Assembly: GCA_040954595.2 (NCBI GenBank) | Contig: CM082580.2 | Span: forward strand, 11,656,001-11,720,000 | Source of the DNA: Balanoglossus misakiensis | Lineage: Eukaryota > Hemichordata | Direction of reading: 5' to 3' | Length of the DNA: 64,000 nt | In this document: piece after piece, positions 46,020 to 60,314 of the stretch | Numbering within the stretch: the stretch's first letter is position 1 | Layout: every line of letters starts with the position of its first letter | Notes under the pieces: generated by a model | What the model was told of the DNA's origin: nothing | What the model saw: the letters and a program-made list of their open reading frames with translations, nothing else | Database searches by the model: none | Translations under genes and position numbers: made by a program

Positions 46020-48460
46020 AGCGATCTGTGCGACGCTACCTGCTAGTGAGTTTGATCTGCCTAGAGAACGTAAAGGGTGTGTCGATGCTCAGCAAAACAA
46101 GACGTATTTGTAGGACTAAATCCTAACAGTTCAAAACCACAACCATAACTAACGGCATGCACCAAATCGTCGGGAAGGAATATCGGTTGGGTATCGTTCT
46201 GCGCGTGCGTGAGTAGGCGTCTGTAGCAACAGGTGTCGTGTTACAGCTATAGTTCAATTAAGCATGTATGTAATGATCTCGCTGATAGGTTTGTATAATG
46301 AAAATATTATAATAAATACACAAGATTGATTAATATTTTAAAATGCGTATATTTTCATTCGGTTGATCGAATACACAATAGCAACTGAACTTACAAAGTA
46401 CAGTAATCAATAAAATGCAGACGGATGAAACCATTACGTTTGTATTGCATAATTCATCTTCCATAATTACAATATAATGTACATGTATACGTTTGCTACT
46501 GTTTCCATTTAGGTGCGGATGTGTGCCTTTCTCATAAAACCTTTCCGAGATTCGAAGGTTGCCAATGGCAAAAGGAAATAAACTCACCAGTAAAAGATAA
46601 ACACGATTGCGATGGATATTAATTGACCAATTACTGAAACGTTGCCACTCGTACGAGACAACTGATGACTCAGATTCACTCAAATACTCTTCCAAATATC
46701 AGCATTTAGCATTATGTAGCTCAGCCAGAACATCTTACTATCTTAATTCCAAGCGCGTATCTTAAATATTCTGGAGACGTCCGGCACAGATTACCAACCG
46801 TCAATGAAAGACAATACAAATGTAAGTGCTTCGAAGAACAAATATATGTGTAGGAAACCAAATAGTTCACCAATCCCAATAAATCGATGGTAAATTACAG
46901 TCCCTCCAAACTCTATATAGCGCCCTCCTTGGTTACTGAACGTGATTCATAACAACGTTTAATAGACGAAAGGGAGAAGTTAGATAAAAATAGAAAACAA
47001 ATGATAGGTTGTGCTTATCACATGTGTTTATCTAACTGTAGCTGACAGATGAAACTCATCAGTATTGTAGCACATGCGCGTCAAGCTGATGATGGGCTGT
47101 CGCGTTGCGTTGGTAACCATTCAACGTCGCACAAGCTGATGCAGCGATTATGATATTTTACTGTATTAATCATGCAGCGCGCTCTATAATGCAGCGTCGC
47201 GTCCAAGCGTTTTACAAAATTTCCACCCGGTGATGACGTGCTATTGGTTCATTCATGACCGACAGGAATGCGATCTTAGTAGCGCGATGAGGAACCCGGC
47301 AGCAACGTCATCACCAAACTTCGTGAACTTTTGATCTGTTAGCACACGCGACCATCCACTTGACTGCTGCACTATTGTATGTGGCTGGTTATATACACGA
47401 CTCGGCACCCGGGGTTTCAATACATTTGCTGTATGCTATCCGGATAATACCAATGCTAAGCTGACATCTGGAATGAGAAGTGATACATTAGTCTTCGGCA
47501 GTCGCTATTATTGACCAGTTACTAGTGCTGTATAACGGCTTTATTTCAGGTGAGTTGACGAATACACTTACCTTTACATGGACCTGTAAGTGTAACAGTT
47601 GACACGTGGCGAAAAACAAAGTGGATTATTGTGAAAATTTCCACAGCGACCGCATTGTTCGGAAGTACATGTATAACATTTTGCACCGGATCAGCTCAAA
47701 TATATAAAGGGATTAAATTATGTTTTAAAAGTTTAAAACGAGCAACCTGGATTTAAGTAACCACGCTCATCAGGAACGTAATATAATACATGTAACACTA
47801 TTTACAAATTTATGATTTAAAGTTTATCTTATGGTTGGTTGACGTGTTCAATGTTTATTTTGTAATTATAACGGCGGTGCAGCATTGTTCCAATACTTGA
47901 TGGAAACACCGCAGCCACATATGTTATGCTAATTTTACACTGAAACGAAATATAGGTTCATCAATATTCAGTTCGCCACACGCTGCGGCGGTTGTGCCAT
48001 CAACTTATAGAAAGATAAAGTAAATGTAGATTTATAAGGGCTTAGCAAACAACATACATGTTTATATATTAAGATAATATTTACACTCTGGAAACATTAA
48101 AAGTTTAGAGAATTCTGTACTGTGTTTTGATTGAAAACAAGGACAATAGCTTGAAACATGCTAGTAAAATTACATCAAAGAGCATTGAAACGAATTAAAA
48201 AGACAGGTACATGTCCCGGCAAGCTCTTTAAACAAAGTTATGAGTAAAACTAACATTTTCGATTTACACTCTACAGGTCACGTGTTCGTCGTTCGTCCCT
48301 ACGGATTGGATGGTGTGAACATGCTTTTATCAAAGTTGACTTCAGTCACATGACAGGTCTCACAAGTGACTCGCGTGTCCGTTATCCGTTACATATTTAC
48401 TTAACTCATTCCACTAAATAAAAACTTGATTCTTCGAGATTTTCTATTTGTTGCTAAAAT
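46020..48460. promoter_or_regulatory. Head-to-head intergenic region, GALNT-A / GALNT-B
   Basis: 2.4 kb lies between divergent start codons. It must contain both 5' UTRs and promoters. No exon, RNA gene or repeat could be supported. CG-richer patches are seen around 47080-47340. Confidence 0.5.
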
Positions 48461-51400
48461 ATGTCCAGGAGAAGGCGATACTGTTGTAAGATTGTACTTT
48501 TGACGTCTTTAGTTTGGAGTATGTTTGATCTCGTGTTGATATTTCAATTCTCGAACGTCGGCACTGGTTACCAAGGTAACGTGGGAGACGCGGAACAGAT
48601 GGATGAGAAACTGTTCATAAGAAAAGAGGATGGCGTCGCGCAGCAACGAGAACGGAGGGGAGTCCAGAGGGAACTCAGAGGCAACGAACTGATGATGGAT
48701 ACTCAAATTCGAAAGAATGAAGATCTCGAAACCCTCCAGAAACGACAATATTTGCTGAAGAAATTTATCGACGAGAAGCTGGCGAAAATGGACGAAATGC
48801 GCAACTCGAACCTCAACGCCAACAAACAAGGGGGACTCGACTTGAGAGAAAAACCAAGGGAGGAATACATGTTGCACAAATTCATACGCGAAGACATTGC
48901 ACGACTCGATGAAGCGGAACGAAAGGCAAAAGAAAAGGAACCTGGCAAAAATGATGTTCAAAATGGTTAGTTCTTTTCTTTTTCTTCAAAAGTTGCCTGA
49001 CGTTTGTGCAAGCTATTAATCCAGAAGTAAAAGACATATATCGAATGCAGTTTAGACTGCTACTAAGCCAGGGAATGTTTTGACCTTTGACCGTAGTGCC
49101 AGTAGACTGTAAGCTTTCAGTACACCTGTTTTGTCACAATGCAATACCAGTCAGTCCACGTGGCATAACAAGTGAGGTCTACACGTCACGAATTTTGCGC
49201 CGCTATTTTTCAATGATAGCCAATCTAAAAAAGCACTATTTATACACTGTACAACAAAAATACATTGGAATAATGCACTTCATTATTACCGCGTAAAGAG
49301 AGAAATTACACATTTCTGTTGATGAAACGTTCACTTTTCACTGTTCAGTTACACAGTTCGTTTTACCATAAATACACGATTGCGTGTTGCGGCATGCAAT
49401 AGCAAACATGAGATGCATTGGTGATTGGCGAATGCTATAGATATTAACAGTTAATACGAATTCAGTGTTGCAGATTACAAGTAGTGATGAAAACAGACAG
49501 GTGGTTCAGGGCCACGAAGAACAATCCAAGAAACCAGAAGATGCAAATAGACATTCTAGAGGACCACAGAAAGAACAACTGCAAGTTCGAGTACAGGAGC
49601 AACGGCTCAAAGGCCCCACTTCACCGCCACCATCACCACAACAGCGAGACCAGCAACATTCCGAAAATCAACAACTACCGCCTCAGCAAGAACGGAAGCA
49701 GGATTCAAATCACCAGTCTCAGTCGCCAAGGCAACCAAAAGCACCTCCGCAGCAGCAGAACACACAGAAACAGAACGATGGTGAGCAAAAACTCGTGAAA
49801 GATCAACAAGAAATTGATCAAGACCGTCACCATCAGAACAACAAGCAAATCCCGGCACATCTTGCCGGCGAACCAAAAGATCTACCATCCGTCTCCGAAG
49901 AAACTGTTGTCAAGGTACCGAGGCTGGGATACCGCCCACCAGAGCATCCATGGCCGCAAAACGGATACGGTGAAATGGGTAGAGCCGTCAAACTGACAAA
50001 GATGGAAGAAAATATCAGCCAGATGACGTTCAAGCAATTCGAATTCAACATCGTGGCCAGCGACAAGATGGCGCTGAACAGAACGATACCAGACTCGAGA
50101 TCAAAAGGGTGAGTGAGATTCCAGCAGATATACAAGTCATGTAGTTGCTGCGAAGGTGAGGTTGGCCACATTTTCGAATTGTAAAACCCCAAAGTATATT
50201 TCCCCAAAACATGCAGTGTACTGTTTGCAAGAAGTGTGACATCATTTTGGTATTTTCACTTTTCAGTTGTGTTTCCAAATACTATCCTGCCGACTTGCCC
50301 AAGACCAGTGTAATTATCGTATTTCATAACGAGGCTTGGAGCACATTGCTTCGGACCGTCATCACTGTCATCCAGCGATCTCCAAGACACCTGTTAGAGG
50401 AAATCCTATTGGTTGACGACGCCAGCGTCCCAGAAAAATGTGAGTTATGAGTATGACAGCGTGAATGAAGCTGCTTTGTTGCCACTGAGTTGCAAATAAG
50501 GAATCTGTCAAATGAAGCCAATAGTGGTCGAAACTATTTGTAATATACCCGCAAAATTTTGAGAAATTAGAAATAAAGAGGTTATCACAATATTTGAAAT
50601 AAACTTGTGCACATATTGTATTAAGCTAACCAACTTACTAGTACGTTCAGTCGTCGCCAAAATGTGTTGCTTTTAATTCCTGATTTATTTAGGAAATTAC
50701 CAACGACCAGAAGTGAAATAAGACAACTGTTTTTTTTTCTTGTGTCTGTAGATTGGTTGCAGCGAGAGCTAGATGACTATGTCGCCACACTTCCGGTGCC
50801 AACGAGAGTTTTGCGGACTGGGGAACGCGTTGGATTGATAAAAGGACGGCTTCTTGGTGTGGAGGAAGCCACAGCAGAAGTAGTCACGTTTCTGGACTCG
50901 CACTGTGAATGTAACGTTGGTTGGTTGGAACCACTAATGGCAGAAATTGCGAGAGATAGGTGGGAATTGGGTTTCTATAGTAATAATAGTAAGTCAGTGA
51001 ATCGTGATAAGAAAATGTTTAGGAGATGGGATTTTTGGCTTTAAATGCGTCCAGTGTCTGGTTTTGAGCAAAGTAACCTGACCAAAGTAAAGTTTAAACT
51101 CAGTTTTGCCAAAATGTATCTTGAATGACATTTCCATTCAGGACATCGGTGGTGGCACCTGTCATCGACGTCATCAGCGACCGTAACTTCCAGTACTCGT
51201 TTTTGGATGGAAAGTTTAGTCAGAAGATCGGCGGATTCGGCTGGTGGTTGGAGTTTAAGTGGTTTGACGTTCCGGACAGAGAGTGGGACCGCGTCGGTGA
51301 CGATGACAGCGTTCCCATGAGGTAAGGGGGGAACCATTTAATTGTTTTTTTAGGGGGGGAGGGGGGGGGGCGGTGGAGAATTTGTGCATGTCAGCAATTA

Positions 51401-53013
51401 GCGTTAACTCATACGCCAGAGATGTCCAATCTATAAACTTTTGCCTTTTACAGAACACCAACCATAGCTGGTGGGCTATTTTCAATCGACAAGATCTACT
51501 TTCGCCGTCTTGGTTTGTACGACGAGGGTTTCGATACGTGGGGAGCAGAAAACTTGGAATTATCATTTCGGGTAAATCACACGATTTTAAAGATTTTGAA
51601 TAGCTTGCCATAAAACTAAAACCGGCATTTAAGTGTCCTTTGAGATAGTGTTTAAACTTCCTCAGATGTCGAAAATTCTGTCTATGGTTTGTACTACTAC
51701 CAGGTCTGGCAGTGCGGCGGCACACTTGAAATTGTCCCGTGCTCTCACGTCGGCCACGTTTTCCGGAGCCAGATTCCATACAAATATAAAGACGGGAAAG
51801 ACCCAAGCGCCACCATCGCCAGGAATAATTTGAGACTTATGGATGTCTGGATGGACGACATGAAGGATTTCTACGTGGCCATGAACCCGCATTACAAAGC
51901 GATTGACTTCGGAGATACATCCGACAGGAAAAAGTTGCGAGAATCTCTGGGCTGCAAGGATTTCAGATGGTATCTCAATAATATCTACCCGGAGAACACT
52001 CTACCCTTGGATTTTCAAAAAGTGGGAACGGTAAGTTTAAGTTACTTATGAATCTAGCTTGGTAGATAGTATATATACTTTTTACATCACATTTCATAAA
52101 TCGACCATGTCAATGTGTAAATGTCACAAATCGCCCGTCGTAACAAAATCGAGTTTTGAAAACAAATTTCAGATAAAGAACATTGAGAGCCGCCAGTGTA
52201 TCGACGCATACAAGAGGAAAGACAACACGTCACCGGTTATGGTGACGTGTCACGGAATGATGGCACAGGTAGGTAGAAACTGGTGACGTCATTGGCAGGT
52301 GCCATTTTGATTTATCTTGCGATGGATATGAGAACAAAATAAACATACATGAAAATTATTCGGCTTCGTGGCGAAAATGGCGAACACAAAACAAACTGTG
52401 GCATACTGGAAGTCGGAAATATTGTTTCGGTTTATTTTATGCGATTCTCGTCATCAGAATAAAAGTAATACTTTGACACCAGTGTTCAGATGAGAAAAAC
52501 CTTTCCGGGAGGTAGGCAAGGGTCATCTAAATGCCTGTTTATGGTCTAATTTGTCTTGTGTTAAGCTGAAAATATTTCTCCTTTTTCAGATTTTCATCTT
52601 AAATAAGGATAACAACTTACAACACGACTCTTTATGCCTATCTGTTTCCGAGACTAACAATGCAGTTACGGAGACAGACTGTACAATGCAAGACTCGAAA
52701 GACAGACGGGACTTGAAGTGGTCGTATGATACAAAAGTGAGTTCTGGCCTCAGTAACTGGCTCAATTTTTGTATCTATCTCAACTGCTAAAGAAAAAGTA
52801 TTTTGGTAAGACGCAATATGATTGATGTTTAATTTCCATATTTTGATCTTTCATCAGACAAAGACGTTCGTCCATCAATCAACCGGGAAGTGTTTGGATC
52901 GGGGGGAGTACAGGTGGTTCAGAGATCAGCAGTTTTTGGTGCCCACCGTCAATCCGTGCCGCGGTTCTTTCTCGCAGCGCTGGATAATGGAAGACCTCAA
53001 AATGGACGGCTAG
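48461..53013 (+). CDS. Polypeptide N-acetylgalactosaminyltransferase with very long Gln/Pro-rich stem (GALNT-B)
   Basis: Exons: 48461-48965, 49451-50108, 50267-50439, 50752-50959, 51142-51321, 51454-51571, 51704-52030, 52173-52268, 52590-52736, 52858-53013; 855 residues. In order: a short basic N-terminus and membrane anchor (about 8-30); a charged, heptad-like stretch in exon 1; a stem rich in Gln, Pro, Lys and His (about 170-330); a catalytic domain beginning near GYGEMGRAV with FHNEAW, Asp494-Ser-His496, WGAENLE and SHVGHVFR; and a ricin-like lectin domain (about 720-855). It adds GalNAc to Ser/Thr in the Golgi. All usual catalytic motifs are intact. The start of exon 2 is the weakest point: 49451 is the only acceptor seen that keeps the phase, although the acceptor at 49473/49474 looks better but breaks it. 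The long stem recalls GALNT5, but orthology is not claimed. Confidence 0.9.
51353..51373 (+). repeat. G-rich tract in GALNT-B intron 5
   Basis: Seven G, one A, ten G, one C and two G lie about 30 bp after the exon 5 donor. It could form a quadruplex in DNA or RNA. Confidence 0.8.
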
Positions 53014-56000
53014 AGATATGGCTAATGATACCAACGCAGTTTTATTGTGTGCACGTGTTTTGCAGACCTGTGAGTTTTTCCATGAAGTCACGGACAGAAA
53101 TTAGACGTGGTATTCTTCAGCGGTACCGCTGACAACGCCTTCCCAGCGATGGAAATTTTTCATGACTGGACATGACATATTGTGATTGCAAATCCAAGTT
53201 ACACTTTTCATCGATGTGATGGTTTATTATCTTTATCGCAGCAAGATAATGGCGTAGGCCGATGCCACCAGATACTCATGAAATGCGACAACACGGTTGA
53301 AAAAAAAAACATTGTGTAGTGAGACTGTTAAGTTATTTCGTATTTTTATATGCGACTTTTATAATCTGAAAAATTAATGTGATTGAGTATATTTACCAAG
53401 AGATTGAAGGCCCCGTGGTTGCATTCGCAGCGTAACATATGACCATGGGGCAACTTCTTGGTATGAGTTTTGTCAATTCAAAAGAAATCACATTAAAACC
53501 TGAAACACACACAGACACAAAATTCACACAATTATCACAGACATGCCGACTTGTTAGTTACGCTTGAAAATTGTACGTCTGTATTTGCTATTTCCATTTG
53601 CGTGCGTAAATTAGTGATGACAGTAAGCGAGAGAGACCTCGAACGTTTGGATTGGTCGACACAATTGTGAACAATAGTCTGTGTAGACTTTCTTTTGAAA
53701 GCCAAAAGGAAAATAATCGAACTTTTGAAATTATTAATAAACACGAGATATCCATATATGTAAGTGTGCCATTATTTCTTTCAAACACATTTCGTATTGA
53801 GCTTTTCTGATGATGGCCCCAAGAAGGATGTAAACTTGGTTTGAAGTGCGCCCTCCATAGGACCTCTTAGGTTACTAAAAATTCAATAGCGCTGAAATTT
53901 CTCGCCCAACTTCTCGCGGCTTTGGGACACTTTCGCAAAGTCCGAGTGGACGGAGTTATCATAGATAATTCTGATTTTCTTACGCATAGCAGTCTAGAAA
54001 CTGGAATTAAATCTACCTTGTTTAATTGACCATAAATTGTGCATACTCAATGCCTGTTCAATACTAACAAGATAGGGGTTCCATCAGCCATCTTCAAAGT
54101 CACCGGTATCATCAGCTGGATTTCTAGTAGCCACGTCAGTAGGTAAGTTGGATGATTTTGTTTGTTAAAATTTTTGGCTTGCATGTGCCGTGGTAACTAC
54201 ATTAAATCACACGGAGATATATTTAAGTTTTCACAAAATCACACAACGTCGTTGATATTTGACCCAACTTCCCGGAAAGAATGGAAACGACCGGCCGAAT
54301 AGTTATTTCCCGGACACGGTCCTTGTGTAGTGTTGTGTTTATGTGGTAGTGTGTCCAGTGGCGATGTTGGTTATGATGATGCAAACAACGATGTCAGAAA
54401 AATCAAAGGTTTAAACTAAGAAATAGACCTGCTACTGAGTACAAGAATAGTCGGTGACACACGCTCAGCGTAATTCGAATCACTACCGCCACAGCATGCG
54501 TCCTTATCATAATTACTCTTCCTACCTCCATGCTGTGTATATTAAATTGGTATCCAATGAAATTCCGAATATCAGTCTCCTATATTTATGCATAATTTCA
54601 GGAACCATCCGCTGAATTTTTGTCCTATTTTTATTCCTCTTATCCATCCTAGACCTGTGCTCTCTTGTTGTGTTCAACTTGTCAGATATCGTGTCTTCCC
54701 CATCCCTTATACACACGTAAGAAATAGAACATGGATTGATGGAGTTCTGAATTTAAGCAAGTATATCCAGTTCTAATGTTGTATTTTAAATGTAACAATG
54801 AGTACTGATTTTAATAAATGGAGACCTTTTGCATGGTGAAATGCACAACTTTATGATTTGAACACTTGCCAAAACTTAAACCCAACAATTTAACAGACCA
54901 ACTACTAGTATATCAAATCGTATTTTAAACAGTGACGTATCATATCTCACATGCCTAAGAAAGTACTACTGTGTTCCCTAAGTCAGATCAACTTTCCAGT
55001 GGAATGAGTAGATGTCTCCACAGTCTGTCTGTAAAATTAATATTCAAATATTTTCATGTTTTACACAAATCATTTGCAATTACCACTGTGTGCTGACATG
55101 AGAAAATTATCATAAAGAAAATTATCCAGTACTACATTTGAGGCATTATTAAGAAATAAAATCAACAACACCTCAAATTTTATCAAAATTTTCAATAACC
55201 CAAGGTGTGCTAATATATATTGTAAACTTGATAAAACAGTGTTGGTTGTTGCTGGTGGAAAGTCATATTTCAATTTAATTTAGGTCAATATGAATTAATT
55301 CCTCCATTATCTGGGGAATTAAAATGTATCATGCATTTATTCATGATTATTTCATCATATTCATGTAACATATTGGTCTTTCATTTACATATCATTACAT
55401 ATGGTCTTACTCCACCTACATTGCATTTGAATTTGGTACTTATGGAAATTATACATCATTGTCGTCGGAGTCGGTCGCTCCTCTCCCGGTAGGGAAGCTT
55501 GGCGCTTGATGCCAGAAACCAGGACTAATATCAAATTTAAAAACTGAGCGCATATGAGAGGCTGGTGATTTTTGTTACACTGCAAACACAAGCTACAACT
55601 TAGGATGGATTGGCTGAGATATGCCAATGTGAAAATGGCGTCCCGCATGCATGTGCACATTGTAAATCTAAGATAACAATTTACAGGGGCTGTCAAAACT
55701 GAATGCGTCCAGTGTATTTCTGGACCAGGTATAAATAGATTATGATACCTGCATTAAATATGATGTATGTTTTAGTTTTCTTCATGCAGTACCTGTGGGG
55801 CATCAAACACAACATGTCCATTTCCACAGTGATACGATATTGACTGCCAGTCATTTCTTGACTCAACACCTGTTTGCTCTAAATTGGATAAAGAGCATCT
55901 GTTTGACCCTAAACGATGTGTTCAACAAAATGGGAGTACAATTCTAAAAACAGTTCACGTGTCATGCCATGTGGCCAGTCTAAAGGATGATCAATTCATG

Positions 56001-59000
56001 CCTCTTGCATCCAGCAGTGCAATTGTAAATACAACCATTCAAAAAATATCCATCTTGTTGTGTATTCTTGTAGACCAGCATATTTTGCCAGATTTACAGC
56101 TGTGCCTAGTAATATTTTTAGATCAAATCTCTCATTCACAAAAATATTCACTAGGCAGTACAGTGTGTGCTATATATTTTCTGTCTGTTGAATTCTCATG
56201 TGTGACTCAATCAGTTGTCATGGTTACTGCTGTTTAAGAAAAGAAACGGGAACTGTCTCGCATGTGCTGTAATTATGAGAAGAAAATGGGCATTGCAAAT
56301 TAATGGAACAAAGCAATTGAAGACCATCCTGATGATGCTTGATTACAACACGTGAAGTATTCAGATCTTTGAAAAGAGGGAAAAAAATGGCCGATGAAAG
56401 GAGCCTGCGATATTATCCATTTATCAGATCAGCTGCTTCAAAAGCCATTATTAATCAGACGCTTAACTTTGAGATTGTGTGAATGCAAATAAGTACAGGG
56501 GAATAAGTGAAGACAGGATTCGCTTTAGGCCTTTGCCTGTCAGTGTCATCAGCCGGTCGTGTCATCGTCGGGTCACAGAGACTCAATTTACATCGACATT
56601 TCTCAGACTGGCCTCCGTGTCAGAGAAATCGCCCGGGATTCCCGTTAATCTGTCTTTGCTCATTATTCATCAGCATTCATCACCAGTAATCAGATGAGAT
56701 TTTTTCCCCTTCTGGTAAGGGCATTAATCAAAATGTTGCCAGAAGTTCATTTTCCCTGCCTTCTGTGAGACAATCAGAAATACCCTTGAAAAAACATGGA
56801 AATTAATTGGATTAAGTCGGATTGCCACAGTATGAGAATATAATACTAGAAATGCATGTTATCTGTGTTTTTGTAAAAAGCACAGTTGTTAGGATGAATA
56901 GTTTTCTATAATAATTCAAAGCTGGTAATATACCCAGCAGTAAATGCACTGGTTGTTATTAGAGAAAACCTATTGTGTTTATGCAAGGCAGGATATGCAA
57001 GTAAATTTCTGTTGGCCTATATCCTCTCTTAATAATAGTCTTATATGTGATTTTTTTGCTATGTATTCCAGAGAGAGTTTACAGATATCGCTTCTCTGTC
57101 ATCTCCAATCCCAAAACATGTACACTCAGCTTTCAGTTTCAGTGTCTGACATCCGAACCATAATCCTGTGTAATTGCAGAATCGTGAGTTCCGGCTCCCA
57201 ATGTCAGATAGAGGCTTTTTGTTTAAAATCGCTTCCCTCTGGCAGTAAAGTACATGTAGACCTGTACCTGACAATTCCCCAGAGATGGAGATGGGTTTCC
57301 AATATAGGGACAAGATTTTGTGTATATTGTGAACCTGTGCACAATACCACAAATTAAAGCTGGTGTTTGTAACTTACATAATTGCTGTCATAACTTCAAG
57401 AAAGTTTTGACAAATATGAAATGAACATCAGTAATTGTATGTATGGTCTGTCACTGTCAAAAGGCACTGGTACTTTCACCGACCGAAGTTAGACTTCTAC
57501 TTCAATGTGTACGTGCAGACTCGGACAAAATCTTATCCTCAGAGAGGATTATTTTTGAGCCGTAATGTTGTTAGATTTTAGCCACAGGGACAGGCTTATG
57601 CATTATTTTCTTCGCTCATCCACAATCCCGTGACGGAGGGGACTGTGGCTCACCCAAGGATGGGGATCAACGAAGTGTTGAAAAACGAAAAAAGCTTTAG
57701 GATGAGATCAACTGAGTGTTATATAAAACGCAAAGAAAAAGCTTGAGGCTGCAGAGTCTGCTGTTAATGCCACTCTGAGGTCTAAAGCAGTATTTTGTGT
57801 CTACCTCCATGTTGGCTCACAGTGCTTGTCAGTGGAATCAATCGAGTTGAAACTGGAGCACTTGCACTGAGGAGGAATTCTTACATTATAACTCATCAAA
57901 ACTGTCTTCACTTGTATAGTGACCTCTGACAAGATATGAATAAAATAAAATTAAACATGTAGTATCACTTTCCATCATGTAGTGAACAATGCTATTTTTT
58001 TTAGAATACCATCACGTTGCTTTTTTTCTAAATTAAGCTTCCCGCCAGACAGCAATGTGTCTGCAGCTGCCAAGTTGTGAGCTCATTTTTAACTGATATT
58101 TGGCCGTCATTCTCAAGATACTTGTGAGCTGTTCATGAAACATACATATATTGAATTGTGAATTTCATGGTCGAACAATAGAGATATAGATCTATAGGAA
58201 GCTTTTTCTATCAATTTTATTTGTCATCTCTAAAGAATAGAGCGTATGAAAAAAAAAAAAAAATTCTTCAGAATTTTGAATTAAATATTTATGCCAACCT
58301 CACAAGCTATCCTTAATAGTCAGCAAAGTTTTTGTATCCGAGTACTAAAGATGGCCAAGCATCATTGTTTCTTTCTTATAATTGAGTGAGATGACATACA
58401 AGTGAACTCAAGGAAATGGGAATTTCGATGACAGATGAATTATTTAGCGTGAAGGCATGCCAAGACTCCAATACATGTACATGTATATGCCTTGGGTGAA
58501 TATAGATTCATGATATCAAATATGAAAGTTGCATAAGTCCTAATAATAGATCTAGAGCTTTGCTGTCTGCAATCGTGGTATTTCATTGTCTCCTATTACT
58601 TCGGAATATATGAATGGCTTATTAATAAATTCTTGCTGAATTATTTCAGGTTTTAATTTTAATATGGAAGTCTCTGCCACGCCACTTTTACCACATTCTC
58701 GTCACAACACGTGTCTGGTCACTTTTGCAGTGAAACAAAGACCCTGGGTCTATGATTGAAACCAGTCCTAATTTTATGTCTCTTTCATGAGTCATAACAT
58801 TTATGTGGCAGATTTGTGAAGGTCAGCATAAAAAAAACTACTATGAGCCATAATTCTACTGGATATGGCTTGTTCGTTGTCATTTGGTTGCAAGTGACAT
58901 CTTCTTTCAAATGACCAGAAATTATACAAATTTTATATTTTGTAAGTCTGCGTACAGAGGTGGAAAAATGTGGGAACTACATGAAAGACTCTCTGAAGCT

Positions 59001-60314
59001 ATATCCAGTTAACATTTGCTCAATCAGTACATTATAATTTGATCATTTTGCCAACAGAGCTGCTGTTGATTGAAGTATAATGCTGTTATTTCAACTTGAC
59101 TATTACTGCGGGGGTAAAACACTTGATATTCTGAATTCATCAAAGAAAGGCCAGAGCGCTGCCGGTCTTCTCAATCAAAGTGAACGACTTTGAATTAATG
59201 TTGGTTGATTATATACCTGGTGTTGTTTGTGTGCTTGAGCCCCAGAGCTTCAGGGTCAGAATTGGGTCAGTCAAATCAATCCATGAAATATTAATGCGGT
59301 TTCCAGGCAATTTCAATGATACCAACACGCGGGGAAGTAATATTGGTCTGTAATTCACATTTGATTATAACCGGGTGACTGAACTAACTGTGACGCGACG
59401 CCTTTTTAGTTTGTTTTATTATGCAGAAATCCGATACCATAGTCAGCGAAAATGAATTCATTTCACATACAGCGTACACATTTGATTTAATAGATGACAT
59501 GATTGCACAGGATGTGTGCGTTTATAATATTGGATTACTAATGTCTTCCTGAAGTTTTGGCTGATTCAATTTGTGCAGTTTCTGTCACTGCAGTCAAGAG
59601 GTTTCTGAGATGTCACATGGATACGTACAAAATCAAATAGACAAAGCAGCATGGAGTGAATGATCACATCTTCCTGCGTTGTTTATACCCTTTGACCTTT
59701 GACCTGAGTACCTGCTTTTTTGTATGCAGTTTTTTCAGGCCTGAGAACGAATTTAACTCAACCACATGTACAACACCAGTATGATCAAACATTGCAATAT
59801 GGACACACAATAGCATCCATGCATTTGTAGTATAGTTTCGTACCAGGAAAAGTTTCTGTTGATATTTTTGGATGGCATTTTATGAGGCGTTAGCACAATG
59901 ACTGTTGACTTTTGCATTGTGAATTCTCTATAAATATATTCTTTGCACAAACAGTTCATATTTTAAATGTTGCACCCATAAAGAAAATATTGTACTGTTT
60001 ATACATTATTCATTCTGCAGTTTGAAGGTTATCAATATGCCCTTTTTTTGCTTTTGCAGTGAATGGTTTTGGTGCAGTACATGGAATGCAACATGGAGAC
60101 TTGAGAATTATTCCACAGAATTAGTAGGCTGGGAACAATGGTACAAGATATGTGTGTTTAGATCCTGGGATTTTGCTTTAGTTGGATATCTAGCCATTTT
60201 GATTGGCAATCATCGAAAAGAAAAGACACACTCACACGCTGTGAATGATTGAACTGAAGCTGATGAGCTGAGCTGAAGAAAAGAAGTTAGAAATAAAAAA
60301 AACAATTCAAAAAG
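53014..60314. other. Intergenic region GALNT-B to GALNT-C; 3' UTR, promoter and possible non-coding 5' exons
   Basis: About 7.3 kb with no supported coding exon on either strand. The first few hundred bases are the GALNT-B 3' UTR. A GTAAGT donor at 54143 after a moderately CG-rich stretch (about 53840-54142) could end a non-coding first exon of GALNT-C. A pyrimidine-rich acceptor (TTTTTGCTTTTGCAG) ends at 60059, so 60060 onwards is probably the 5' UTR part of the first coding exon. The interior, about 54200-60000, is plain AT-rich DNA. Confidence 0.45.
53492..53497 (+). terminator. Candidate poly(A) signal, GALNT-B
   Basis: ATTAAA about 480 bp after the stop. A canonical AATAAA lies further on at 53736-53741. 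Usage is unknown. Confidence 0.35.

Noticed and set aside
48509-48961. 150-codon antisense open frame opposite GALNT-B exon 1
   Set aside because: Shadow of the charged, codon-biased exon 1.
51255-51806. 183-codon antisense open frame over GALNT-B exons
   Set aside because: Lies opposite well-supported catalytic exons; a shadow frame.
55884-57357. Open frames of 117 and 137 codons between GALNT-B and GALNT-C
   Set aside because: No family resemblance, no splice partners and no start context; treated as chance frames.
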